64,000 nt of DNA from Sepioteuthis lessoniana (taxonomy: Eukaryota > Mollusca > Cephalopoda > Myopsida > Loliginidae). The translations under genes were made by a program, and so were the position numbers. The notes below the pieces were generated by a model. It saw only the letters and a program-made list of their open reading frames with translations, did no database searches and was not told the origin of the DNA. The stretch lies in contig OY757911.1 in the NCBI GenBank assembly GCA_963585895.1, positions 87,875,275 to 87,939,274 of the forward strand, in the 5' to 3' direction. This document shows, in pieces, positions 44,972 through 54,269 of this stretch (its first letter is position 1; the number at the start of each line of letters is the position of its first letter).

Positions 44972-44999
44972 GTATTGTGATTGGTTCTGTGTTTTTATG
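44972..44999 (+). CDS. Unidentified membrane protein, 28-nt microexon (membrane segment)
   Basis: Between a T-rich acceptor (ttttattttag) and donor GTAAGT. It takes one base from the previous exon and gives two to the next, encoding GIVIGSVFLC, the first half of a hydrophobic segment. Phase fits on both sides, which is unlikely by chance for so short an exon. Confidence 0.6.
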
Positions 45000-45340
45000 G
45001 TAAGTAGACAGTATATTTATTTTTCTTTGATGATTTACTTTTGTTCCTGGCAAACATCTATCAATGTTATTATCTCTACTCACTTCACCATGTGGCTTTA
45101 TTTGATAAAAAGATCATTCAAATTAGTGCAGTTGGTAGGTGATTGAAGAGTAGAATTAGTGAACCTGGCTAAAGTTCTGGTTACGATTATATCACTTTTA
45201 TCCTTGTAAGAACCCAATGGGTTGTTTAGTTTGATATATGTACAAAGTGAAAATTGATGTCATACTTAGAAAGGAATGACTGTTCACTGCTAGTGTAATG
45301 GCTAAAGCTAATTTTGTGCTTTCAAAAATAGATGAGTGGG

Positions 45341-45560
45341 AGGTCGTTCAAAAAGTTCTAAGCTTCACCTTGAAAAAACAACTGAACATTTTTGTTGTGG
45401 CAACACACTACTTCTTATAAAACTAGAAAAACTAATCTAGATCTTTCTAGTTTTATAAGATGTGAAAGCATGTTGCCACAACAAAAAATTCATATAGTTT
45501 TGTGTCTAGTAGCTGAATAAAAAAAAAATCAAACTTGTAAAGCATCAGATCTTGAACTTT
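45341..45560. mobile_element. Mariner-related MITE-like palindrome
   Basis: The left edge aggtcgttcaaaaagttcta (45341-45360) matches the terminal repeat style of mariner elements. The body contains a long inverted repeat: ttttgttgtggcaac (about 45390-45404) and cttataaaactagaaa (about 45414-45429) pair with their complements at about 45443-45459 and 45472-45487. The right terminus is not clear. Confidence 0.55.
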
Positions 45561-46559
45561 GGTAGCAAAAATTATTGAGTGGAATTTTTAAAAAAGAACT
45601 ATTTATGGAGGGGGAATTATGCATTCATTATTACTTTAAATATTTTTGTCTTGGATATAATTTTGATAATTAACATAACATTCTCTTTGAAGCAATGTTT
45701 TTAATGATAAAGTATAGACCAATTCCTATCGCCCCTTTTTTATCCTTTGCTTTTAATGCAGACCCTTTATCATGGAAGCCTTAAATTCAAAGATACAAAA
45801 GAGGCCATCATGCCAAAAGTGGAGAGTGAGGTTTACAATTTCTATTAATTTTAGTATTAAAGTTCAATACAACTAATATATCAAATTGAATGTACATGTA
45901 ACAGTAAAAGATTCAAAGTATTTGAACTCATTCAAATTGTATCAGTTGAATAAAAGTAAAATAGAAAAAAAAATTTAATTTTTTGAATTTCAGGCTTAAA
46001 ATTAAGATTAAATAGTTTTCATTATCTTCATTTGATCCCAATCAGTTCTTACTGAAGATGATTTTAAGGTAGTATTTTGAAGTCTCAACATAGATTGTAA
46101 ATGTTCATCTGTAAATCTTGAATGCAATGTAGATATTTGTTTTCATTGTTAAGGGTTATGGATAAGTATTATATGGACTATATATTTGAGACACCTGCTT
46201 TAAAACATGTAGAAAAGTTTTGTCTTTAAATGAGACAGTGAAATTTTTTAATGATTCTGAAAATTGAATTGACAAATCAAAATTTGAACTTTGATCATAG
46301 TTATTGATGTCTCACACAAATACTTTTTAAGAAAGGCGATGAATTCAACCCTTCATGTCTCATTGATTACAGTGGGAAACAAATTAAAAAAAAAAATTTT
46401 TTTGACTTGATTCTTGATATATTCAGTTCAATGAATAAGAATATAACCTTCATGTCTTTCTAGCAGCTCTAGTTTTTTAGATAATGTACTTATCAATAAA
46501 TGTTCACTGAATGCTGTATTCCCATTTGCAGGTGATAACATGGTTTCCTCATGAAGAAA

Positions 46560-47125
46560 ACATTTGAATCATCCAGATTCTTTTTGCTAGATTTTTGAAG
46601 AGTATACTTTCATGGAACTGAGAAAACCGATATCTGATTTTGTGAAAAGGGCATACTTAATTGATTTCAAAATAGAACTAGTGGACCAAGATAAGACATG
46701 GGCTCCACATATTGTCTGTAAAACTTATTGAACACCTTCAGCAGTGAACTAATGGTAGGAGGAAGTGTCTGAAGATTGACATACCTATGGTCTGGAAAGA
46801 GCAAAGGAACTACAGTGAAAATCATTGCTCCTACCTGGTTAACATAAAGCGCATTAATGGATGTAATCTAATCCAGACTCAGCAAAATGACCTGTTGTAC
46901 ACTCAGTTGAAATACCTCTTCCATCATTCATTTATCTTGAAGAGGTTTCTGAAGAAGATGAATTCTCTACTTCTACTGCAGACAATACTCATAGGCAAAG
47001 TGATAGTGATTTTGAAGGAACCCCATCAGTTACATAGGGTTTTAGTCAGCTGGAGCTCGATGGCTTTATAAGGGAGCTAAATCTCTTGACAAAATCAGCA
47101 GAACTGTTTGTATTCAAACAGAAAA
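46560..47125 (+). pseudogene. Relic of a multicopy protein family of unknown function (copy 1)
   Basis: With stops and frame changes the + strand reads 'DFVKRAYLIDFKIELVDQDK' then TWAPHIVCKTY (about 46630-46735), a PMVWKEQRN-like block (46785-46810), 'PLPSFIYLEEVSEEDEFSTS', and 'GFSQLELDGFIRELNLLTKS' with AELFVFKQK (47038-47118). This is the N-terminal part of a protein I recognise as widespread and multicopy in invertebrates and fish: a cysteine-rich start, GDQDKPWAPH, and 'FGIPMVWREPKNH..DCYFC'. I know of no established function. A second copy of the same family lies at 59.7-61.1 kb on the other strand. Confidence 0.6.
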
Positions 47126-48123
47126 GAACTTATGGCAACCAGGAACCAAGTTTTAAAGTCTATATTCATTTACATTTTAACTTTGTGAACCATTATTTAA
47201 ACAAAAACATTCAATTTTCTTTAATTTTAATTCAAAATTTCATGTTTTTTGTCACATTTTATTTTTTTACATAAAAGGGTTTGTTTTTCAAGTGCTTAGA
47301 GACTGTTTGTTTATAATATCAAAGATTTATTCAGCTATTGTCATAAAATTATAAAAAGTAGTATTTCTTCTACTAAGTAAAAAAATTGACCATATATTTA
47401 TATGTCAGAAATAAAACTGATGGTGGCTTGAGAGAATGTCAGGTTTACTGATTTTTAAGGTAAATCTGTGTAGACGATTCATACTTTTTATGACAATTTC
47501 GAACAAACTACTATATATAAATTTATAAAAATACATGAAAAATTAATAAGTCTGTTTCACAGATCTGTGATTGAGCAGAATTCTTACGACAAAAAGTTAC
47601 TATGTCACAGAAACTGAACTTTGTGAACAACTTATGAAAAAAGTGACTGATCAATCTAAACTGCTAATTGACTACATTAAATTACATACTTTATTCCATT
47701 TTTCTGCAAAAGTTGACCAAATTCACATAACTGAGTTTCTAAATAAGTGAAATATATTAACACCCTCTCATGTGAGTGAATTATATGCAAAAAAAATGGA
47801 CATTTGTCATGTTTTTCTCCTGTCTCATTGATAAAAAGTTTTTTAAAAAAACCATACACATATAAAACACCTTGATAAACTTGTAGATAAATAAATTTCC
47901 TTTAGTTTGATGTATCGTTTGACAGGATATTATGTGTTTATGGCAATCTTATAAGCATTTTTCAGTTGGAACCTACCAAAAATGTAAATGTCTACAGTGT
48001 TTTAGAGTGTTGTGAACATTATTATTTAAAGTGTTACAACAGTTTAGATTTTCTTTTTTTTTTACAAATCTTCTTTGATTTATACCCAAGATGAAATTTT
48101 GTAATTTTTTTTTTTCTTTTCAG
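47126..48123. other. AT-rich intron sequence
   Basis: Nothing recognisable. It ends at the acceptor ctttcag before 48124. Confidence 0.5.
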
Positions 48124-48242
48124 TGGTTCTGGTGTCTATCTGCAGATTATGCTATTAAATGAGAATTTACCCTCCTTCAATAATGTATCCAATATGGACA
48201 GAGAAAGTGCCACCAAAAACTGGCACCCTTCTGCACGTTTAG
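48124..48242 (+). CDS. Unidentified membrane protein, exon 3
   Basis: 119 nt, phase 2 in and phase 1 out (acceptor tttctttttcag, donor GTAGGT). It encodes GSGVYLQIMLLNENLPSFNN, completing a membrane span of about 20 residues begun in the microexon, then a polar 'SNMDRESATKNWHPSARL' linker. The frame closes correctly on the following exon 7 kb away, across the Tc1 insertion. Confidence 0.65.
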
Positions 48243-48862
48243 GTAGGTCACTTCTACAATTATATAGACACATACATATACATCCTGTCAGTGGAGCATA
48301 TTCTATGCTAACTGTATCTCCTACTTAGCTTAATTGCTATTGTTGTGGAAAATGAAATCAGCAACCCAAGTTCAAATCCTGGATGAGGCTGTTTGTGTTT
48401 CACTTTATGCTAATACACTTTGATGCAAAAAGATAAGGCCACCTTGAAAAAATGCAGAAATTTGAATTGATCCACATTTTTCTTTCAAAAATTCATATTT
48501 TTATATATGTATTTAGTAATAAAATTATCCATTAAAAAACTTTTTGAAAAATTTTTTTCTTTGATTATTTTAGACAATATTAAAATTAACATGTTGCAAA
48601 AAGATAAAGCCACCTTTGAATTTATTAAATAAAACAAATTAACTCACTTTTTATTTATACCATACATCTTAGTTGATGCTTCGGGATGGGTCGTCAGTGA
48701 TGTTTCCTTTGGGATCATGGGGGGTTTCGGGTCTTTCAACATCAGACCCCCTCACCCAAATGACCCAGTTGGCATCGATCTAACTCCAACTCCCATCCCG
48801 GCAGCCAACCTGCGCATCCACACAAGGAGAAAACAAAAAAAAAAAATGACCACAGAAAAGGC

Positions 48863-48892
48863 TCTATATATAATTTTGCAACAGCCAATCAG
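48863..48892 (-). promoter_or_regulatory. CCAAT box plus TATA box in the tandem unit (repeated in copies 2 and 3)
   Basis: On the - strand ctgattgg is followed 12 bp later by ttatatatag. The same pair is at about 50171-50199 (copy 2) and 51479-51507 (copy 3). In the array the copy 2 and copy 3 boxes lie about 490 bp upstream of the ATG of the next unit (49681 and 50988). Promoter activity is inferred from motif spacing only. Confidence 0.45.
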
Positions 48893-49048
48893 AGCTAAGC
48901 TCTACTGATGACTTTAAAACTTTTCTTTAAAAATCGGGAGGCCACTTTACTCTGCTTTTTTTTTTTTCTACAATGGGGTCGTTATTCGGTTATTTGTTCA
49001 TTCCGGTATGTATTCCTTCCTTCCCCCCCTTTTTTTTTTAATTAATTT

Positions 49049-49681
49049 TTACTTAAAGAAAAAACTTAAAAACTTAAAAAAAAAAAAAAAAAAAAAATGA
49101 ATCTTTCCTCTCCGTCTATGCCATTCTGCTCTTCGTATGGCTTTAAGTTTCGCTCGTAATAGACCCCTGAGTTCTTCAAGGGCTGGCCGAACCTCAGGTC
49201 CTGCGGCTGCATGTTGTTTCTTCAGGGATCTGAGCTCCCCTCTGATCTTTTTTATCTTTTCTGCCCTCCGATTCATTTTATAAGGGACCTTTGGCTGTCT
49301 TGGTTCTTTATACCCAAATCTCTCCGCTGCAAAATTATTGATTATTACTGTGATTAATTCTATCCGAGCCTCTACGCTTCCTTTTGAAGATAGACGTGCG
49401 ATTTCGCAAACGTCCTTATCAAAATTCTGCCAATCCCCTATGCTGTTCGAGGGGGGCCATTTAATATTTGTTGTCGTTGACGTCGATTTAGGGGCGACAT
49501 TTGCGTGGAGAGACTGGGTTCTGTGGTGTACTTCCTGACCCTGCTTCTCCTGCGTCTGATCAAGATCTTGTCCTGTGCGCTGCTCCTGTCTCCCCCCCAT
49601 CAGACACTTCATACGACCCTGGTGAATTTTTAATCCTCGCAAATTCTTGCAGGTTTTACCGCACACACATTTCGAGCTCAT
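49049..49681 (-). CDS. Zinc-finger ORF of the tandem unit, copy 1
   Basis: 210 codons. The N-terminus has a cysteine/histidine cluster (MSSKCVCGKTCKN, then RGLKIHQGRMKC): C5, C7, C11, H20 and C26. A glutamine-rich linker follows. 'WQNFDKDVCEIARLSSKGSV' and 'ITVIINNFAAERFGYKEP' come next, then a basic helical C-terminus ('RRAEKIKKIRGELRSLKKQH'). It runs into the poly(T) tract as FFFF. I recognise this layout as the N-terminal part of an ORF found in animal non-LTR retrotransposons, upstream of RT. Which clade it belongs to is not certain. The protein is therefore a truncated retrotransposon product. Confidence 0.65.
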   Translation of the reverse strand: MSSKCVCGKTCKNLRGLKIHQGRMKCLMGGRQEQRTGQDLDQTQEKQGQEVHHRTQSLHANVAPKSTSTTTNIKWPPSNSIGDWQNFDKDVCEIARLSSKGSVEARIELITVIINNFAAERFGYKEPRQPKVPYKMNRRAEKIKKIRGELRSLKKQHAAAGPEVRPALEELRGLLRAKLKAIRRAEWHRRRGKIHFFFFFFFKFLSFFFK

Positions 49682-49988
49682 AATCCTTTGGTCGGTCGAT
49701 TCCGTTTCCTGTATGTCCGTCCTATTGGGGACCTCATTCTCCCCCCCTCTCGGGATCCCCTGGGGGTATTTTCCTGTGTGAATATCCGTAGCTTGTATTT
49801 AGGGTATCTCCTCACGGAGATTGCATTTAGGGGTGCTATCCCGTCATGCCCCGATTGCCGTCTTCCCGGCTGCCAAACTGTCTCTCCAGTTCGTCACCAA
49901 ATCTTTTCTTTGGTTGTCACCCGTTCTTTCTCGGTCGTCACTGGTTATTCCAGACTTATATTTATACCATACATCTTAGTTGATGCTT

Positions 49989-51266
49989 CGGGATGGGTCG
50001 TCAGTGATGTTTCCTTTGGGATCATGGGGGGTTTCGGGTCTTTCAACATCAGACCCCCTCACCCAAATGACCCAGTTGGCATCGATCTAACTCCAACTCC
50101 CATCCCGGCAGCCAACCTGCGCATCCACACAAGGAGAAAACAAAAAAAAAAAATGACCACAGAAAAGGCTCTATATATAATTTTGCAACAGCCAATCAGA
50201 GCTAAGCTCTACTGATGACTTTAAAACTTTTCTTTAAAAATCGGGAGGCCACTTTACTCTGCTTTTTTTTTTTTTTCTACAATGGGTCGTTATTCGGTTA
50301 TTTGTTCATTCCGGTATGTATTCCTTCCTTCCCCCCCTTTTTTTTTTTAATTAATTTTTACTTAAAGAAAAAACTTAAAAACTTAAAAAAAAAAAAAAAA
50401 AAAATGAATCTTTCCTCTCCGTCTATGCCATTCTGCTCTTCGTATGGCTTTAAGTTTCGCTCGTAATAGACCCCTGAGTTCTTCAAGGGCTGGCCGAACC
50501 TCAGGTCCTGCGGCTGCATGTTGTTTCTTCAGAGATCTGAGCTCCCCTCTGATCTTTTTTATCTTTTCTGCCCTCCGATTCATTTTATAAGGGACCTTTG
50601 GCTGTCTTGGTTCTTTATACCCAAATCTCTCCGCTGCAAAATTATTGATTATTACTGTGATTAATTCTATCCGAGCCTCTACGCTTCCTTTTGAAGATAG
50701 ACGTGCGATTTCGCAAACGTCCTTATCAAAATTCTGCCAATCCCCTATGCTGTTCGAGGGGGGCCATTTAATATTTGTTGTCGTTGACGTCGATTTAGGG
50801 GCGACATTTGCGTGGAGAGACTGGGTTCTGTGGTGTACTTCCTGACCCTGCTTCTCCTGCGTCTGATCAAGATCTTGTCCTGTGCGCTGCTCTTGTCTCC
50901 CCCCCATCAGACACTTCATACGACCCTGGTGAATTTTTAATCCTCGCAAATTCTTGCAGGTTTTACCGCACACACATTTCGAGCTCATAATCCTTTGGTC
51001 GGTCGATTCCGTTTCCTGTATGTCCGTCCTATTGGGGACCTCATTCTCCCCCCCTCTCGGGATCCCCTGGGGGTATTTTCCTGTGTGAATATCCGTAGCT
51101 TGTATTTAGGGTATCTCCTCACGGAGATTGCATTTAGGGGTGCTATCCCGTCATGCCCCGATTGCCGTCTTCCCGGCTGCCAAACTGTCTCTCCAGTTCG
51201 TCACCAAATCTTTTCTTTGGTTGTCACCCGTTCTTTCTCGGTCGTCACTGGTTATTCCAGACTTAT
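49989..51266 (-). mobile_element. 1.28-kb unit, copy 2
   Basis: Same length as copy 1 (1278 bp) and nearly identical. Differences seen include a G-run (ggggtcg/gggtcg), cagggatctg/cagagatctg, gctcctg/gctcttg, and A- and T-tract lengths. It is flanked by the same 29-bp sequence (49960-49988 and 51267-51295). Confidence 0.8.
50383..50988 (-). CDS. Zinc-finger ORF of the tandem unit, copy 2
   Basis: 201 codons, with the same protein as the copy 1 ORF apart from the length of the phenylalanine tail set by the poly(T) tract. The zinc-cluster residues are intact. It is open from the ATG at 50986-50988. Confidence 0.65.
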   Translation of the reverse strand: MSSKCVCGKTCKNLRGLKIHQGRMKCLMGGRQEQRTGQDLDQTQEKQGQEVHHRTQSLHANVAPKSTSTTTNIKWPPSNSIGDWQNFDKDVCEIARLSSKGSVEARIELITVIINNFAAERFGYKEPRQPKVPYKMNRRAEKIKKIRGELRSLKKQHAAAGPEVRPALEELRGLLRAKLKAIRRAEWHRRRGKIHFFFFFF

Positions 51267-51295
51267 ATTTATACCATACATCTTAGTTGATGCTT

Positions 51296-51676
51296 CGGGA
51301 TGGGTCGTCAGTGATGTTTCCTTTGGGATCATGGGGGGTTTCGGGTCTTTCAACATCAGACCCCCTCACCCAAATGACCCAGTTGGCATCGATCTAACTC
51401 CAACTCCCATCCCGGCAGCCAACCTGCGCATCCACACAAGGAGAAAACAAAAAAAAAAAAATGACCACAGAAAAGGCTCTATATATAATTTTGCAACAGC
51501 CAATCAGAGCTAAGCTCTACTGATGACTTTAAAACTTTTCTTTAAAAATCGGGAGGCCACTTTACTCTGCTTTTTTTTTTTTCTACAATGGGGTCGTTAT
51601 TCGGTTATTTGTTCATTCCGGTATGTATTCCTTCCTTCCCCCCCTTTTTTTTTTTAATTAATTTTTACTTAAAGAA

Positions 51677-51707
<31 letters not shown>

Positions 51708-52546
51708 ATGAATCTTTCCTCTCCGTCTATGCCATTCTGCTCTTCGTATGGCTTTAAGTTTCGCTCGTAATAGACCCCTGAGTTCTTCAAGGGCTGGCCG
51801 AACCTCAGGTCCTGCGGCTGCATGTTGTTTCTTCAGGGATCTGAGCTCCCCTCTGATCTTTTTTATCTTTTCTGCCCTCCGATTCATTTTATAAGGGACC
51901 TTTGGCTGTCTTGGTTCTTTATACCCAAATCTCTCCGCTGCAAAATCTATCCGAGCCTCTACGCTTCCTTTTGAAGATAGACGTGCGATTTCGCAAACGT
52001 CCTTATCAAAATTCTGCCAATCCCCTATGCTGTTCGAGGGGGGTCATTTAATATTTGTTGTCGTTGACGTCGATTTAGGGGCGACATTTGCGTGGAGAGA
52101 CTGGGTTCTGTGGTGTACTTCCTGACCCTGCTTCTCCTGCGTCTGATCAAGATCTTGTCCTGTGCGCTGCTCCTGTCTCCCCCCCATCAGACACTTCATA
52201 CGACCCTGGTGAATTTTTAATCCTCGCAAATTCTTGCAGGTTTTACCGCACACACATTTCGAGCTCATAATCCTTTGGTCGGTCGATTCCGTTTCCTGTA
52301 TGTCCGTCCTATTGGGGACCTCATTCTCCCCCCCTCTCGGGATCCCCTGGGGGTATTTTCCTGTGTGAATATCCGTAGCTTGTATTTAGGGTATCTCCTC
52401 ACGGAGATTGCATTTAGGGGTGCTATCCCGTCATGCCCCGATTGCCGTCTTCCCGGCTGCCAAACTGTCTCTCCAGTTCGTCACCAAATCTTTTCTTTGG
52501 TTGTCACCCGTTCTTTCTCGGTCGTCACTGGTTATTCCAGACTTAT
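51296..52546 (-). mobile_element. 1.25-kb unit, copy 3, with a 25-bp deletion
   Basis: Flanked by the 29-bp sequence at 51267-51295 and 52547-52575. Relative to copies 1 and 2 it lacks about 25 bp (attattgattattactg… and so on) near 51945 and has ggggtcattt for ggggccattt. Otherwise it is near identical. Confidence 0.8.
51669..52268 (-). pseudogene. Zinc-finger ORF of copy 3, frameshifted
   Basis: The N-terminal part (52044-52268, with the intact zinc cluster) ends early: ggccattt has become ggtcattt (Trp codon to stop, TGG to TGA on the - strand). The 25-bp deletion downstream shifts the frame. The C-terminal part remains open at 51669-51887. Confidence 0.75.
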
Positions 52547-52646
52547 ATTTATACCATACATCTTAGTTGATGCTTTTTTATGTTAAAATTAATTTTATTT
52601 ATACCATACATCTTAGTTGATGCTTTTTTATGTTAAAATTAATTTT
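52547..52646. repeat. 50-bp tandem duplication at the right edge of the array
   Basis: 'atttataccatacatcttag' starts at 52547 and 52597. Each is followed by ttgatgcttttttatgttaaaattaatttt, so the 29-bp target plus 21 bp of Tc1 flank is present twice. Confidence 0.9.
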
Positions 52647-52669
52647 TACATAAAAATTAAAAATAAATC

Positions 52670-53655
52670 ATGGGACGTGACAATTCTCTTACAGATCACG
52701 AGGAAGGAATGATCGATGCTATTGAAAAAGATGGGCATTCTCAATGAGAAATCGCCAGGAAAATCAACGGATCAAGGTGTGCAGTTAATAATTACATAAA
52801 AAATAAGAGCAAAATACCCGAAAAGATTGCAGATAGGCCAGAAAAACTCAGTCCAAGGAATAAACGGGCCATTATCAGAGATGTTAGAAAATCTGTTTCT
52901 CAAATTCAACTTCCTGGTGACATTAATGTTTTACATTGGACCATATGGAGAACATTAAAAAATTGCCCTAATGTTGAATATTCAAAGGGACAAAAAACTC
53001 CTTCATGGAAGGAACATCACATAAAGGCAAGATTTAGTTGGGCCAAAAAGTACATCTCGTTCAGGGGAAAAAATGGAGTGATGTTGTATTTACAGACGAG
53101 AAAAAATGGAATTTAGATGGTCCCAATGGGTTCCATTGCTATTGGCATGACCTAAGCAAAGAAAAAAAGATTTTTAAAAAATGCCAAAGTGGAGGTGGCT
53201 CTGTAATGACATGGGGAGCATTTTGTTCTAATGGAATATTCAAATTAGTTTTTGTAAGCGGTAACATGGACTCAAAACAATACACTGACATGCTCACCGA
53301 ACATTTTTTGGAAAATTTCTTTTGTATTGCAGGAAATTGGACTATTTTCCAACAAGACAATTCCCCAATTCATGTGTCAAGGCATTCAAAAGCGTTTTTA
53401 GTGACAAAAATGTTGTGCTAATGGACTGACCAGCATTAAGTCCAGATCTTAACCCCATCAAGAACCTCTGGGGTATAGTTGCCCGACAAATTTATGGTCA
53501 GGATAAACAATATGATTCAAAGGTGTCCTTGACTGGTGCAATTATGAAATCATGGTCCAAAATAGATGATCAAACTGTCAAAAGTCTGATAGGGTCGATG
53601 AAAAATCATTGCATAGAAGTGATTGCTGCGAAAGGAGGAAAAACAAAGTATTAAA
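52670..53655 (+). pseudogene. Tc1-type transposase, inactivated
   Basis: ATG at 52670. The N-terminal DNA-binding part reads 'MGRDNSLTDHEEGMIDAIEK'. Codon 26 is TGA (52745), and one base is missing in an A-run near 53068. Catalytic region: VVFTDEKKWNLDGPNG (first D), 'TIFQQDNSPIHVS' (second D), then LNPIKNLWG in place of the family's NPIENLWG, so the catalytic glutamate codon reads AAG (Lys, 53460-53462). Further damage: a frame change near 53400 and TGA for Trp at 53427. The DD34E spacing is otherwise kept. It could not act without an outside transposase. Confidence 0.85.
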
Positions 53656-54024
53656 TGATGGTATTTGCGATTTTATTTTAGAAGCCTTATTTTTTTGCAA
53701 CATGCTTATTTTATTATTTAATGGTGAAATAATCAAATAGATTAATTTTTCAAAAAAAATTGATAAATTTATTTGCAAAATTAAAGAATAAAAATATGAT
53801 TAATCCAAACTTCTGCATTTTTTCATGGTGGCCTTATCTTTTTGCACCAAAGTGTACCTTTGGAAAAGGCATGAATCTATCTGTTCTCCCAACAGCTATG
53901 GGTAAATAATAGGGCAAACTCAGTTCTTTAGCCTTGGTTGGAAAGCTCTGAATTCAAACCTGATTTACTTCACTTAAAAACTTGTGTTATATCCTGCTTA
54001 TGTCAGAGGATTGGATAAATATAT

Positions 54025-54240
54025 CTCCAGCTGATAGATAAGGACCCTCCCCCTAAAAAAAAGGATGTTCTGAGTATGATCCTAAACTGGATTTAGTAAT
54101 GAGGTTCCAGTTCTTAAGATCTGGGGATTGTGCAGTACCTCTTCTTTGCTCTCAGATCCACTCTGACCTGTAAGGGTCACAACTAGAGGTCAAATATACC
54201 TGTTTGAAGATAATTAATATTGGATTGGAATACATGAAAT
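54025..54240 (+). repeat. Interspersed repeat family C
   Basis: Blocks 'tgttctgagtatgatcctaaactggattt', 'aatgaggttccagttctt' and 'cagatccactctgacctgtaaggg', ending 'aaatatacctgtttga'. Confidence 0.6.
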
Positions 54241-54268
54241 CATAGGTTTCATGTATTCCTATCCAATA
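54218..54268. repeat. 22-bp inverted repeat, one mismatch, 7-nt loop
   Basis: Arms 54218-54239 (tattggattggaatacatga..) and 54247-54268 are reverse complements except for one position. Confidence 0.88.
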
Positions 54269-54269
54269 C

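Larger units (their letters stand above)
48682..49959 (-). mobile_element. 1.28-kb unit, copy 1, of a tandem non-LTR-like array
   Basis: Bounded by the 29-bp sequence atttataccatacatct… at 48653-48681 and 49960-49988. Read on the - strand it has a 5' leader (about 280 bp), ATG and a 210-codon ORF, then an A/T tract, CCAAT and TATA-like boxes, and a 3' end 'gatcccaaaggaaacatcac'. There is no RT, so it looks like an internally deleted non-LTR element that kept its two ends. Confidence 0.75.
48416..53854 (+). mobile_element. Tc1/mariner element with IR/DR ends, enlarged by a tandem insertion
   Basis: The ends are cactttgatgcaaaaagata (left) and the complement of tatctttttgcaccaaagtg (right), flanked by TA. 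Each end has a second, inner copy of the repeat (left about 48591-48614 gttgcaaaaagataaagcc; right about 53683-53704). That gives about 200-bp inverted repeats with paired direct repeats, the IR/DR layout of Sleeping Beauty-type elements. Without the 3.9-kb tandem array (48682-52546) the element would be about 1.5 kb, the normal Tc1 size. Transposase lies at 52670-53655. Confidence 0.88.
48335..54020 (+). repeat. tRNA-derived SINE, family A, split by the Tc1-like element
   Basis: The 5' part (to 48415) ends 'cactttatgctaata', and the 3' part resumes after 53854 as 'tacctttggaaaaggcatgaatc..cagctatgggtaaataatagggc', in exact family order. Only the TA target is duplicated. Confidence 0.75.

Noticed and set aside
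45772..45828. A possible exon (TLYHGSLKFKDTKEA…) between good-looking splice sites
   Set aside because: Its phase does not fit between the neighbouring exons of the second gene, while those neighbours fit each other directly.
49688..50215. A 175-codon + strand ORF, repeated in the next tandem units
   Set aside because: It runs antisense to the leader and 3' end of the retroelement unit, crosses the 29-bp junction, and has no recognisable motif.
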